Below the pieces are notes generated by a model. It did no database searches. It worked only from the letters and a program-made list of their open reading frames with translations, and was not told the DNA's origin. Source: Tridacna crocea (Eukaryota > Mollusca > Bivalvia > Cardiida > Cardiidae). From it: a DNA stretch of 64,000 bases. The translations under genes and the position numbers were made by a program. Below are positions 54,747-63,629 of this stretch, one piece after another. Location of the stretch: positions 35,205,361-35,269,360 of the forward strand of contig OX031064.1 of assembly GCA_943736015.1 (NCBI GenBank). The letters are read 5' to 3'. Numbering within the stretch: the stretch's first letter is position 1; each line of letters starts with the position of its first letter.

Positions 54747-55140
54747 CAATATTCTATTTATTTCATGCTTTTAACCCTTACTGGGAGGAGCTTTATCAAA
54801 ATCCAGTAGAGTTCTTTTCCGTTATTCCCCGTTGCGTACCCCTCCAGCATAGGAACGCATTACAATATTACGTCAAGGGCGCGAAATGTAAGGTATATGA
54901 CGTCATATTTCCCAGCTGGTTGTTAGGCACGCGCAATTTACCCAGGGAACAAGAACGTGAAAATCGGTATTTTCACTGGTGGTACCAGTGTAAGATCGAA
55001 AAATATTTTCACTGCTATTTCTCGATATCCTACCGGAAAGCATGAAATAAAGACCCATAGTTATATGCTGACTTGCCCAGTATAATGCACTATAACCACA
55101 TCTTTTTATCGAAAACGAACAAAAGCTGGTAAAAACTCAG
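54747..55140. other. No gene seen
   Basis: Contains the diverged relatives of the palindrome mentioned above and gcatgaaataaa at about 55,038, resembling the sequence just after the palindrome (54,757-54,766). Confidence 0.45.
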
Positions 55141-55141
55141 G

Positions 55142-55284
55142 GTCCGTATTCACCAGACCATTCTTAAGAAACATTCTTTGTCTTGCTCTTCAGAATTTTC
55201 TAACTGTGAAGTTACTTTCACATTTGACAAAATTCTGAAGAATAAGACTAAGAATGTTCTTAAGAATGGTTGGTGAATACGGAC
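55142..55284. mobile_element. Foldback element with GTCCGTATTCACCA ends
   Basis: Left gtccgtattcaccagaccat, right atggttggtgaatacggac; inverted repeats of about 60 bp with scattered mismatches (ttcttaagaacattctta, cttcagaatttt) around a 21-base centre. No coding capacity. Confidence 0.88.
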
Positions 55285-55400
55285 ACAGGTGAATCCTACA
55301 ACAAAGTTGAACTGGTCGCCGTAAATTAGAAAAAAATATGTCTCTTGAAGTGGTACCACACAAAGGTTAAAAATGCTTGCATACATACATACCAATTTAA

Positions 55401-55627
55401 TTAATTACCAAACCACAATAGTTTAGGTTTGTCCAAATCGAAAGCATTTGCAGACGACAATATAAAAATGACTTAAAATTTGACATTTGTTTTTTGACAT
55501 TTGTTTTGTGAAGGGTAGAAAATATTGTGGAAAAAGGAGAAAATGCTGGTTCTCCTTTTCCCACATTTTCTACAGGCTTTTTTTTCTCAGTGTCGTCAAA
55601 AGTAGGGATTGTCTGGTAATGGGTTAA
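55401..55627 (-). mobile_element. TTAA hairpin MITE, hairpin partly deleted
   Basis: Starts ttaattaccaaaccacaat, ends gtctggtaatgggttaa. The second hairpin arm is truncated (ctggttctccttttcccaca), and a 16-bp word (gacatttgttttgtga) is duplicated just before. Confidence 0.82.
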
Positions 55628-56085
55628 TCTGCCCTGACTCGCACGGTAGAATTAATTTCCAGTCTGACCACACCTTTTCACCGAAACGGACCAAACACTG
55701 GTAAAAACTAAGGTGTATCCTAAAATATGAAAAAAACGTCTTAAATTACATCGAAGAATCTGATGATATAGGTCGAAGTAACCGAAACCCTTCATTATTT
55801 AAACGTATTCAAACCTGTCAGACAGGATCAATCGATTTTCTTCGTCGCTATGTCAGCTTCTTTTTGTTCAATGAAAAGTAAAACGGGAATATATTCAAAA
55901 AAGCTATCTTTAATAGTTGTGAATGCCGCAACTTTCACGACAAAAATCCTACAAACACACGCACTGACAACACCGCCAAACACACACAAATAAATGTTGT
56001 TCATCAAGGAGAAAGTGTATAATATTTTTGCCGGGTATTGAATTTCTGTAAACTCCTGCACATAAAAATAGTAAAAACTTCTCCC
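55628..56085. other. Region upstream of IL-17-like gene B
   Basis: No coding sequence recognised. Possible distal promoter. Confidence 0.4.
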
Positions 56086-56095
56086 GGGGATTACC
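56086..56095 (+). promoter_or_regulatory. Near-consensus kappa-B site upstream of IL-17-like gene B
   Basis: ggggattacc differs from GGGRNNYYCC at one position and lies 48 bp before the TATA box. Compare gene A. Role inferred. Confidence 0.35.
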
Positions 56096-56142
56096 TCCGA
56101 TCTAACATGTGATGACGGAAGTACCCAACGCCCTGCCTCGAG

Positions 56143-56149
56143 TATAAAT
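56143..56149 (+). promoter_or_regulatory. TATA box, IL-17-like gene B
   Basis: tataaat within cgagtataaattggg; the predicted start of transcription is near 56,173. Confidence 0.65.
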
Positions 56150-56172
56150 TGGGTAATCAGTAATAAATCAAA

Positions 56173-56307
56173 TCACTTGCACTACTTCCATATCAAGCTA
56201 CTTTTGATTAGTACAGAAATCTGAGAAATAAGTTATTCAACGAAGAACTGAAGAAGTATTTTAAGAGAGATCAAGCAAAGACGAGAGCCAACAAGCCTGT
56301 TATCATG
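56173..56307 (+). CDS. IL17: IL-17-like gene B, leader exon ending in the start codon
   Basis: Only the ATG at 56,305-56,307 is coding; the donor gtacta follows immediately. No ATG lies between the predicted transcription start and this one. The 5' untranslated part is purine-rich (gaagaactgaagaagt). The second exon starts 5.9 kb downstream in phase 0 with a signal peptide lacking its own ATG. The left edge is estimated from the TATA box. Confidence 0.6.
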
Positions 56308-57025
56308 GTACTACTTTGAATATTTTACCTTAAAGACGATCGCTGCAGTTTCACCATTTTTTTCATAACATTCAGAATTTCATTAAACTTTGTTTGGTGA
56401 TAGTTTATTATCTGATCTAAAAAAATGTGGGATAAAAAGAGGGGGTCACCAGGTTTGGGAAAATTCTAGGAAGATTTCTTTTAGTACACCATGCATTGCG
56501 GCAGTTCAAATTTCACTATGAAAACTAAGTCCACGTATATCTATTTTAATTTACAGCAAATTTCATCTCATTGCATTGGTGAAACATCAAATTTAATGAG
56601 AAAAATAATTTAGAGTACACTGTGTACCAATATTTAAAGAAAAAACCCTTAACTTATGGCTAAAACACATTTATTTTGGAATAAAAGAAAACAAAAAGTA
56701 TCTTTTAAATTTTTTTTTTAATTGTTCTAACAGTCAGATTTTTCTTATTTTTTCTATCACTAATATTCAGGCACTAGACTAGGCTTAATACAAATAGGTC
56801 ACTAGCCTTTTTTTTTTTTTATTAAAGAAAATGCATTTTAAGTTTGTGGGTGGGGCACTAACTAATGAGTAAATGTAGGGTTCGTCAAAGACAAAGACAA
56901 GACATTATATGAAGTAAATTATCTATTTTTTTTTTTTCAATAATACAACGACATTTATAAGAATCAAGTTTGTTTGTCATAATAAACCAATTCATAGAAA
57001 ACAAATGTAATTCTCATTCTAGCAT
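56308..57025. other. IL-17-like gene B intron 1, first part
   Basis: Very AT-rich with several poly-T runs; no repeat recognised. Confidence 0.5.
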
Positions 57026-57262
57026 GTAACCCATTTCCAAACGATTAATTTTAGACTCTTCTAAATTTTGCGCGTTGCAGACGCTAAACCGAAACCTGGT
57101 ACTCATGTACATGTATCACAGTTTTAGTGGGTCAGAAATCATTGTGCGAAAAAGAGGAATCAGTCATTAGGAGCAGTTTCTCCTTTTGACATCAATGTTT
57201 TCTAACATTGTCTGCTGCAGACTCGTCAATCTAAGGACAACCTAGTAAAAGAGAAAGAGTTA
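57026..57262 (-). mobile_element. Decayed TTAA hairpin MITE
   Basis: taacccatttccaaacgatt at the left, aaaagagaaagagttatg at the right; hairpin gaatcagtcattaggagcag only weakly paired. Confidence 0.5.
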
Positions 57263-57561
57263 TGAGCAGACCCTCGTTTTCTGTAAGTCTCTACCAAATG
57301 ACATAATTTTGGACAAGACCAAACTGAAAGCATCTGCATCTAAAAGGATGTTTCAGCTCGACGATACGTCTGCCAGATAAAGCGCTGATAGTAGCATCTG
57401 TGTCCATATTCCGTTGGCTTGATTAGAATACTTTTTACAATACCTTCTTTCATTTTGCTGAAATGAAACGACCCATTTTAGTTCTTGGTTTATCCATTCT
57501 GCAGACATTGACAAGTGTGGCAGGATCAACTGTGTTAAGTGCTCACCGTTTTTTCGCATTA

Positions 57562-57862
57562 TCTCCCGCTAGATGGCATTCTATAAATACTCATCTATCT
57601 AATTTGGGCATCCTGGGTACAGAACCGAATCACTTTCCCACGCGACAACTGTTACTTTGAATTTCAAACTAAAATAAACGTTTACGCAATAAAACGCTAC
57701 CTCGTGCGATTCACTCAGCTATGATCAGCAGTTTAGAGAAATCTGGAGCTAGAACAGGTCTTATTTCTCCTCAAACCTATTGATTAAAGCTATTTTCTAC
57801 ATTGCTGCTTTATAGCGTGCAAAACTATAGTTTCCCGAATATCGGGGAGAGTGATGCGTCAT
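57562..57862 (+). repeat. Interspersed repeat shared with 7,520-7,815
   Basis: From atctcccgctagatggcatt to agagtgatgcgtcatataag. Shared words include ctataaatactcatctatct and actaaaataaacgtttac. See also the first copy. Confidence 0.8.
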
Positions 57863-57889
57863 ATAAGCTCACATATTCATGTTTTGCTG

Positions 57890-58018
57890 GGTTTCACCAA
57901 CACTATGCTAGGCTCTGAGGTGTCTTGCCCGAGGACACTCCTGGAGCCAGTGATGCTCGAACCTGGGACCTCAAGGTCACGAGTCCTGCACTTTACCACT
58001 GAGTTACACAGGACCCTA
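57890..58018 (-). mobile_element. tRNA-derived SINE, minus strand
   Basis: On the minus strand: gtgtaactcagtggtaaagt (A box), gcaggactcgtgacc, and ccaggttcgagcatc (B box), followed by gtgtcctcgggcaagacac, a small hairpin. Short body, no functional tRNA fold. Confidence 0.7.
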
Positions 58019-58039
58019 AATTAATGCAAATGATTTCCA

Positions 58040-58140
58040 ATTAAAGGTGGGAGATTGGTGACCTAAACCGGACTCAAATTTGGAACCCTTTGTTTTGAGA
58101 GCGAGCGCTCTACCAATGACCTACGAAATCCCTTAAAAAT
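58040..58140 (-). mobile_element. Possible tRNA-like fragment
   Basis: Minus strand gtaggtcattggtagagcgc resembles an A box, but the B box (ggttccaaatttgag) is poor. Confidence 0.4.
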
Positions 58141-58185
58141 ATGCGTCGCAGTGGACAAAAAATACCAAAGCTGTGAAAAGGGGTG

Positions 58186-58411
58186 TTAACCCATCACCAC
58201 ACAATCCCTACTTTTGACGCCCCTGAGAAAGAAGCCTTTTGAAAACACTGTGGCAAAAGGAGAAAATGCTGGTAACCAGCATTTTCTCCTTTTCCCATAG
58301 TGTTTTCTACCTTTACCAGAACAAATTTCTATTTTTGAGTCACTTTTATTTTGTCGTCTGCAAATGCTTTCAATTTGGACCAGTCTAAAATTTAAAAAAA
58401 AAAAGAGTTAA
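58186..58411 (+). mobile_element. TTAA hairpin MITE
   Basis: Left ttaacccatcaccacacaat; right end altered to a poly-A run then gagttaa. Hairpin intact with one changed base per arm (ggcaaaag, cccatagtg). Confidence 0.85.
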
Positions 58412-58711
58412 AGGTAGGTATTTAGAATTTTTACATCTCACCAAATTAAACAACATGATTTTTATATATCACTGAAATTTATATGAAAAATAATACAAAT
58501 CATCAACAAGAAAAAGTTGATGCAAAGCATCAAAGTCGCCGCAAAAAAATTTGTTTAATGCTTCAAGAAAGCCAGGGCAAGTAAGTAAATGTCAGTTTTC
58601 ATCAGCAGATTTTTTAACACTGTGACATTATGGAATTATGTGAATAGTAACCTATATCAAAACTTGTCTTCTGTTACAGTATCTAATACCCTAGCACAGC
58701 GCTCCTTTCGC
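58412..58711. other. IL-17-like gene B intron, no features
   Basis: Nothing recognised. Confidence 0.4.
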
Positions 58712-58940
58712 TCTTTTCCAAACGACAAATATCAGACTCTTCCAAATTCAAACAGTTGGCAGATGACAATTTAAAAAGCTGCAAAAATGGTGGAAAATTC
58801 GCTAGTGGTGGGGAAAAAGTATTTAATAAAGAAGAAATTGCTTATAACGAGCAATTTCTCCTTATCCAACATGTTTTGACAAAAGAATTTGATAGCACAC
58901 ATGTGATAACCCGTGTTTGTTTGGGAAAGTGGTGAAAGCA
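58712..58940 (-). mobile_element. Decayed TTAA hairpin MITE, CCCTTTCCCAAAC subtype
   Basis: Left cttttccaaacgacaaata, right gtttgggaaagtgg; hairpin gaaattgcttataacgagca/atttctccttat. Confidence 0.6.
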
Positions 58941-59385
58941 GGGCTAAGTTACTAAAATGTTGCTGTCCTAGGAAAGTATGATTCAAGAGGACGTAAGTTT
59001 GCAAAGCATGCTTTCAATTTAAACAAGTCTAAGACTATAGTGTTTGATGAACAGTGTTCATAAAGAATCATGGTTTTGCATCGCGCTTTATCATTATGAA
59101 CAACACAGCGAAAAAGTGGCCTCTCTCCAGATTTTTTCCACAAATTAAATTTATGCAGAGCTCGTTGAGAAATAAACAAAGGAGTTCTAAACTGTCTTTG
59201 TTGTAAAAACTAAACTTAGAAATAAGTAACCAATAATGGTCAGATACAACCATAACCATCATACCCGTTCTTCGGCGGAATTTAGCACAATTTCAGCAAT
59301 GCACAATTTTAGCAGTGGTCATTCAACAAAAAACACACAAATAGTAGGAAAAACTATCTACAAAATAATCAAAATGATTTTTAAA
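58941..59385. other. IL-17-like gene B intron, no features
   Basis: Nothing recognised beyond a MITE-like word atgctttcaatttaaacaag at about 59,010. Confidence 0.4.
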
Positions 59386-59390
59386 CCTGT

Positions 59391-59530
59391 GTACGAAGGT
59401 TGTACGAAACGACCAACTGGGTACGAAATGACCAAAATTGAAATTATAAGATGGTACGAAATGACCAAAATCGTACGAAATGACCTAGGTACGAAATTAA
59501 CAAGGTACGAAATGACTGGAAACCTGTACA
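59391..59530 (+). repeat. Irregular array of GTACGAAATGACC motifs
   Basis: Seven gtacga words in about 130 bp: gtgtacgaagg, ttgtacgaaacgaccaac, ggtacgaaatgaccaaaatt, ggtacgaaatgaccaaaatc, gtacgaaatgacctagg, gtacgaaattaacaagg, gtacgaaatgactggaa. Spacing varies from 9 to 35 bp. Confidence 0.9.
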
Positions 59531-60290
59531 GCCTTGACCAATGGAAACAAGGCATTTATGTGGACGAGTCCATTTCTCACGAATAGCGACAATAAAAGAA
59601 ATAATTAGGCGGTTTTTTGATGTTGTAAGTATTAATAGAACAAAAATAGTATCGTATTGCAATTTCGTAGTTTAAGAATGAATTAAAAAGCCAGTTTAAG
59701 GCGAAGTAACGTTAGAAAGATTCCTTGTTAACCTAACACCCCTATAAAAACGAAATTCCCACTATCCATGTCCTAACTCGAAAAACTATTAAAAATATAG
59801 TCGCGCGCTTCTGCGCGGCGACTAATAATTAAGACTCATAAAATTACACAAAAAAATTTTTTTTTTTGATGGTATTCCCTTAAAAGGCTACGTAGCCTCT
59901 TAAGATTTAGATTTCGCGCCAAAAATCAACAAAGCATTGTGGGAAGGTCAAGTGACTTGCCCTTGACTAATAACGCTTGAATTCCATTACATAACAAACA
60001 TGTATTAACTATTTTCCATAATGTCTTATTCGGACACTATGTTGAAACTTCGTCTGTGTATTCCTGTATGTAAATGAGCGAATAGACATCTAAAAATAGA
60101 ATGTGTCTCCCGTTGGAGTCAACCTGGGCCGTAGTAAATCTCTAATTTCTCGTGTTGTCGGATGGCTTTCGACTACTGTGGCTTTATGAACGCAAATTAA
60201 AAGGCTTTGGGAGTATAAGGATGATTTTTTTTTGCACTTATGTAATATTTTTGCCCCAAAATCTGAAGGGCCGCCTTTAATGCATCTGAA
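59531..60290. other. IL-17-like gene B intron, no gene
   Basis: A small GC-rich palindrome, gtcgcgcgcttctgcgcggcgac, lies at 59,801-59,823 (in two halves, gtcgcgcgc/gcgcggcgac). Confidence 0.5.
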
Positions 60291-60294
60291 AAAA

Positions 60295-60420
60295 GAGTAT
60301 CGACCCAAGTCAGCCTGACCTGGGCCGAAACATTTTGATACTCCTCAGTTTTTTTTTTATCTCCAATGTGGACCATCCTATCTCACGATTCCATTCGTTG
60401 TTAGACAATATAAATTTTAT
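60295..60420 (+). repeat. Short interspersed repeat, diverged
   Basis: agtatcgacccaagtcagcc and cgttgttagacaatataaat parallel 54,455-54,590. Confidence 0.5.
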
Positions 60421-60538
60421 ACAGTAGATCCATGACTATGTGATATCTTCCTTGGTATCATTCATCATGGAGATGTATTAAGCCCGCTTTTGCAACCAGA
60501 ACATGATTTACTTGCTTTCTCATCGGAAAAGTAATTCT

Positions 60539-60750
60539 TTAACCCTTTCCCAAACGACAAATTTTGGACTCTTCCAAACCAAAAGAGTTTGCAGACGACA
60601 ACTTGGTAGAACTTTCTCAATAAGGGTAGAAAACACTGTGGGAAAGGGAGAAATTGTTCGTTATGAGCAATTTCTCCTTTTCCCACAGTGTTTTCAAAAG
60701 ACTTTTACTGCAGATACGTAAAAACCAGGACTTGTTTGGGTAAGGGTTAA
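60539..60750 (-). mobile_element. TTAA hairpin MITE, CCCTTTCCCAAAC subtype
   Basis: Ends ttaaccctttcccaaacgac and gtttgggtaagggttaa. Hairpin gagaaattgttcg/ttatgagcaatttctc with aaaacactgtggg/cccacagtgtttt. Confidence 0.88.
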
Positions 60751-61172
60751 GTTTGTTCTGTTCCTACAAAACACGATGAGAGAGAGAGAGAAATTCAAAA
60801 CCCTTTTTCATTGGTCGACAGGTTTCAACCTCCTCGTTGCTATCACAGTTTTATCACACTATATCGTTTAAAATGTCGTTATTTGATAGAGGGTATCATG
60901 TTTTACGGTGTTTGTATCGAATATGATATAGTTTCACGGTCAATTTAATATGTTCGTCATTTTTTTCTGAGATACGAAATACAATCTATCTGGGTATAGT
61001 GACGAAATAGCAGACTGTAGGGATCAAAACTGTATGTCCTGTACATTCAGACCTTGACTTATATCGTCTCCATTCGCGGACTGCACAGGGTGATCCATTA
61101 TAAGTCTTTACTTAATCAGTTATACTTAGTCCACAGTAGTTTTTTTTTTCTTCTTCTCCTTTTCTTTTGGTG
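60751..61172. other. IL-17-like gene B intron, no features
   Basis: A short (GA)n run at 60,778-60,790 and an otherwise unassigned stretch. Confidence 0.4.
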
Positions 61173-61384
61173 TTAGCCCCTATCCTGCTAAAGAAGTAAA
61201 ATTAAATTAAAAACTTGAAATTATGAACCCAAATATTACTATCTCGAAGTTATGCTTTTTGAAATAATATCTCCTCATCGGACGGTGTATATCAAAGATC
61301 AGACTGCACGTTCTGTGCTTTCTGATCTTGAACTACATTGTCCGCAAAAGGTTCATGAGTCGCACTTAGCAGCCTAGGGGTTAA
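61173..61384 (+). mobile_element. GATCAGACTGCAC hairpin MITE (family B)
   Basis: Left end ttagcccctatcctgc, right end gcagcctaggggttaa. The hairpin agatcagactgcacgttct/gtgctttctgatctt has one mismatch. Confidence 0.85.
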
Positions 61385-61415
61385 ATGCAGGTAGATTTGT
61401 TTATTGTAATTTTGT

Positions 61416-61416
61416 T

Positions 61417-61449
<33 letters not shown>
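61416..61449 (+). repeat. (GT)n(GA)n microsatellite
   Basis: About 9 GT units followed by 7 GA units. Confidence 0.9.
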
Positions 61450-61556
61450 CTCTATTTAGTACCATGACATTTGTTTAAAAAACATTTTGTACACGACGAT
61501 ATTTAAACATTTGTATGTATAAGTCAATAAAGATTCTGATTCTGATTCTGATTCCT
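61450..61556 (+). mobile_element. Retroposon 3' end with (GATTCT)n tail
   Basis: The sequence gtataagtcaataaagattc is followed by about four gattct units. An aataaa joined to a short tandem tail is typical of LINE or SINE 3' ends. The body is not identifiable. Confidence 0.6.
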
Positions 61557-62029
61557 GAACTTGTACTGGCCACAGTATTTGATTGTAGCTTTCTTTTTAT
61601 AGTTTTTTAGATTTAATTACTATTCATTTTGATTACAACCGAATTTATTAAATAACTCCCTCTCAGGAAATTAACATAATCGCATCAGCATAACCAATTA
61701 AAAAAACATTAAAACATACACTGAAAATATGCAAAAATGGAATTGCACTCTATCCGTTCATTAATTCACTCGAGGATATGTTTTCTTGAATCTGTTTTAA
61801 CCTTTAACTCTTATTTATTCCTTACCTTAAAATGTACTCTGATCGTATAAACTGTATCTTTTGAGCTTCTGTCAAAACTTGCAGTTGTCCCCCAGTTGTC
61901 CTTGTAACGAATAACGAAGTTGCGAATTCTTTTTCCTATAGCCCGTATGAAATGACAGATGAAACGGAAATTGTTCGTGATTGTTCGCTTCCAGGTTTGA
62001 CTGTTACGCCGATAACTTTTATTTTATTT
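61557..62029. other. IL-17-like gene B intron, no features
   Basis: Nothing recognised. Confidence 0.4.
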
Positions 62030-62144
62030 TTTTTTTCTAAACCAAATTTCAGTTTTAAATCACATTTATTTATTTATTTTGTCGTCTGCAAATGCTCTCA
62101 ATTTGGACCAGTCTAAAATTTTGTCGTTTGGTAAGGAGTTAAAT
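62030..62144 (+). mobile_element. TTAA hairpin MITE, right half only, 66 bp before a coding exon
   Basis: Starts after a poly-T run with ctaaaccaaatttcagtttt, keeps gtcgtctgcaaatgctctc and ends gtttggtaaggagttaa. It lies at the 3' end of the intron preceding exon 2 of IL-17-like gene B. Confidence 0.8.
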
Positions 62145-62209
62145 GAAAGGTGTCTCTGAAAAATTGGTTGAAATTTGCTTTAACTGCAGTTTGAATTTCT
62201 CTCTTACAG

Positions 62210-62427
62210 GAAATCTTAAAAATCATTTGTGTGCTGGTTTTGTCAATACTTCAACTGTCAACTTGTCACCCTATTAGCAAAGGGAAAAGATGTCCGAAAC
62301 TAAAGGAAGAAGAAATGAGAGACATGTGGAGGAAATTACACAACGCGAGATACGAAGAACTGCACTGGTCCTTTAATCTATTACCAGGTCTGAATGGCAA
62401 TATACAGGATGAAAGCTCCATAGACAC
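62210..62427 (+). CDS. IL17: IL-17-like gene B, exon 2 (signal peptide and N-terminal region)
   Basis: After the acceptor ctctcttacag the exon encodes 72 codons plus two bases and ends at gacac|gtatgt, the same phase and nearly the same donor as gene A exon 2 (74 codons plus two). With the leader Met it gives a signal peptide (EILKIICVLVLSILQLSTC), then KGKRCPKLKEEEMRDMWRKL and EELHWSFNLLPGLNGN. Identity to gene A is concentrated in CP-x-L and ELHW-x-F-x-L-x-PG, so the two are diverged paralogues. The cystine-knot exon is expected beyond 64,000. No N-glycosylation sequon is seen in this part. Confidence 0.78.
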
Positions 62428-62499
62428 GTATGTACAGAACTTCAATCACCAAAGACCTACGAGTATATCTGTATTTTTTTTTTATAGGGAATCGGGTTT

Positions 62500-62635
62500 T
62501 TTTAAACCATTTACCAAACAATCCCTGGTTTTTACGACCCTGAGATAGAAGCCTTTTGAAAACATCGTTGGAAAAGGAGAAAATGCTGGTAACCACCATT
62601 TTCTCTTTTACCCACACCATTTTCTACCATGCAGA
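62500..62635 (+). mobile_element. TTAA hairpin MITE, left half and hairpin
   Basis: Begins taaaccatttaccaaacaat, then ctggtttttacgaccctgag and a hairpin gaaaatgctggtaaccaccatttt; it stops at ttttctaccatg, so the right half is missing. Confidence 0.75.
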
Positions 62636-63629
62636 CATTAAGAATTTAATGCAAAATAAAGTTTAACATGAAGTATCTTTTTAAAAAAAGAAGGAAGGCG
62701 TATGAGACACTGGGATAGGAATGTTTAAATATCGTGTGTAGTATAACATGAAGAAAATTGATGAAAATAGTTCTGAAAGTAGCCTCTTATAAATTGTTTT
62801 GCAAATGGTTAACAGCAGAATTTTCAGTAAGATTTAAGAATGAGGAATCACTCGTAATGAGTGTGATAGAGCCATGCTTTAATGCTCATGCTTAACGTAA
62901 AATGATAGTCGACATTCTGCAATATTTCGGAATACATTGTTTAATTTATTTTTTATTAATGCATCATTTTTAAGTAAAGGTCGGTTTGGACCATACGATG
63001 AAATCTTTAAAAAGAAAACAAATTAGATTTGCATGGTTTTGAACAAAAAAGAAGCACCTTTCAAACATCGATAAGTTGTTGTTATCAGAAGGCGGAGTTT
63101 TATCACCCTTCTTAATGCTCGACCACACCCATCTACTTCTAGTGGGAGTAATTTAATAGATACCCAGTTTCTTCGTTAAGAACGCAATAAAACTGATTTT
63201 TCCTCTACGTAGGCGTGCTTATTCGAGTTGCAAATTAAATCAACAAATTTAAGACGTAACAATTTTTTCAATGTGACAAGAAACGGAATAAGTTGTTTTA
63301 CAACTGTTTTCGTATAAATCAATAGAGCGGTTGCCTGTCCTTGCACTTCGTATTCGGTTTTACGCGAAGAAAACGAGCACCAAATCTCTTACACTAAACA
63401 AAATAGAAAACTCGCCAATACCCCATGGCTACTAGTCTATCCATATCATTTACATTGTGGTTGTTTTGCTAGAATTTAACATCTGCAAGGCCATAAAGTA
63501 AAAACTTCTCGTACGTAAATGTGATCATTGCGTGAATTTTTAGTAATGAAATCACTTATCCATCGTCCGTAAATTTCGACTGTGACTTTTTACTTTTTGC
63601 GTTATGTACATATATTTGGCCTAAAACAA
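62636..63629. other. IL-17-like gene B intron 2 (start), no features
   Basis: Nothing recognised. Confidence 0.4.
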
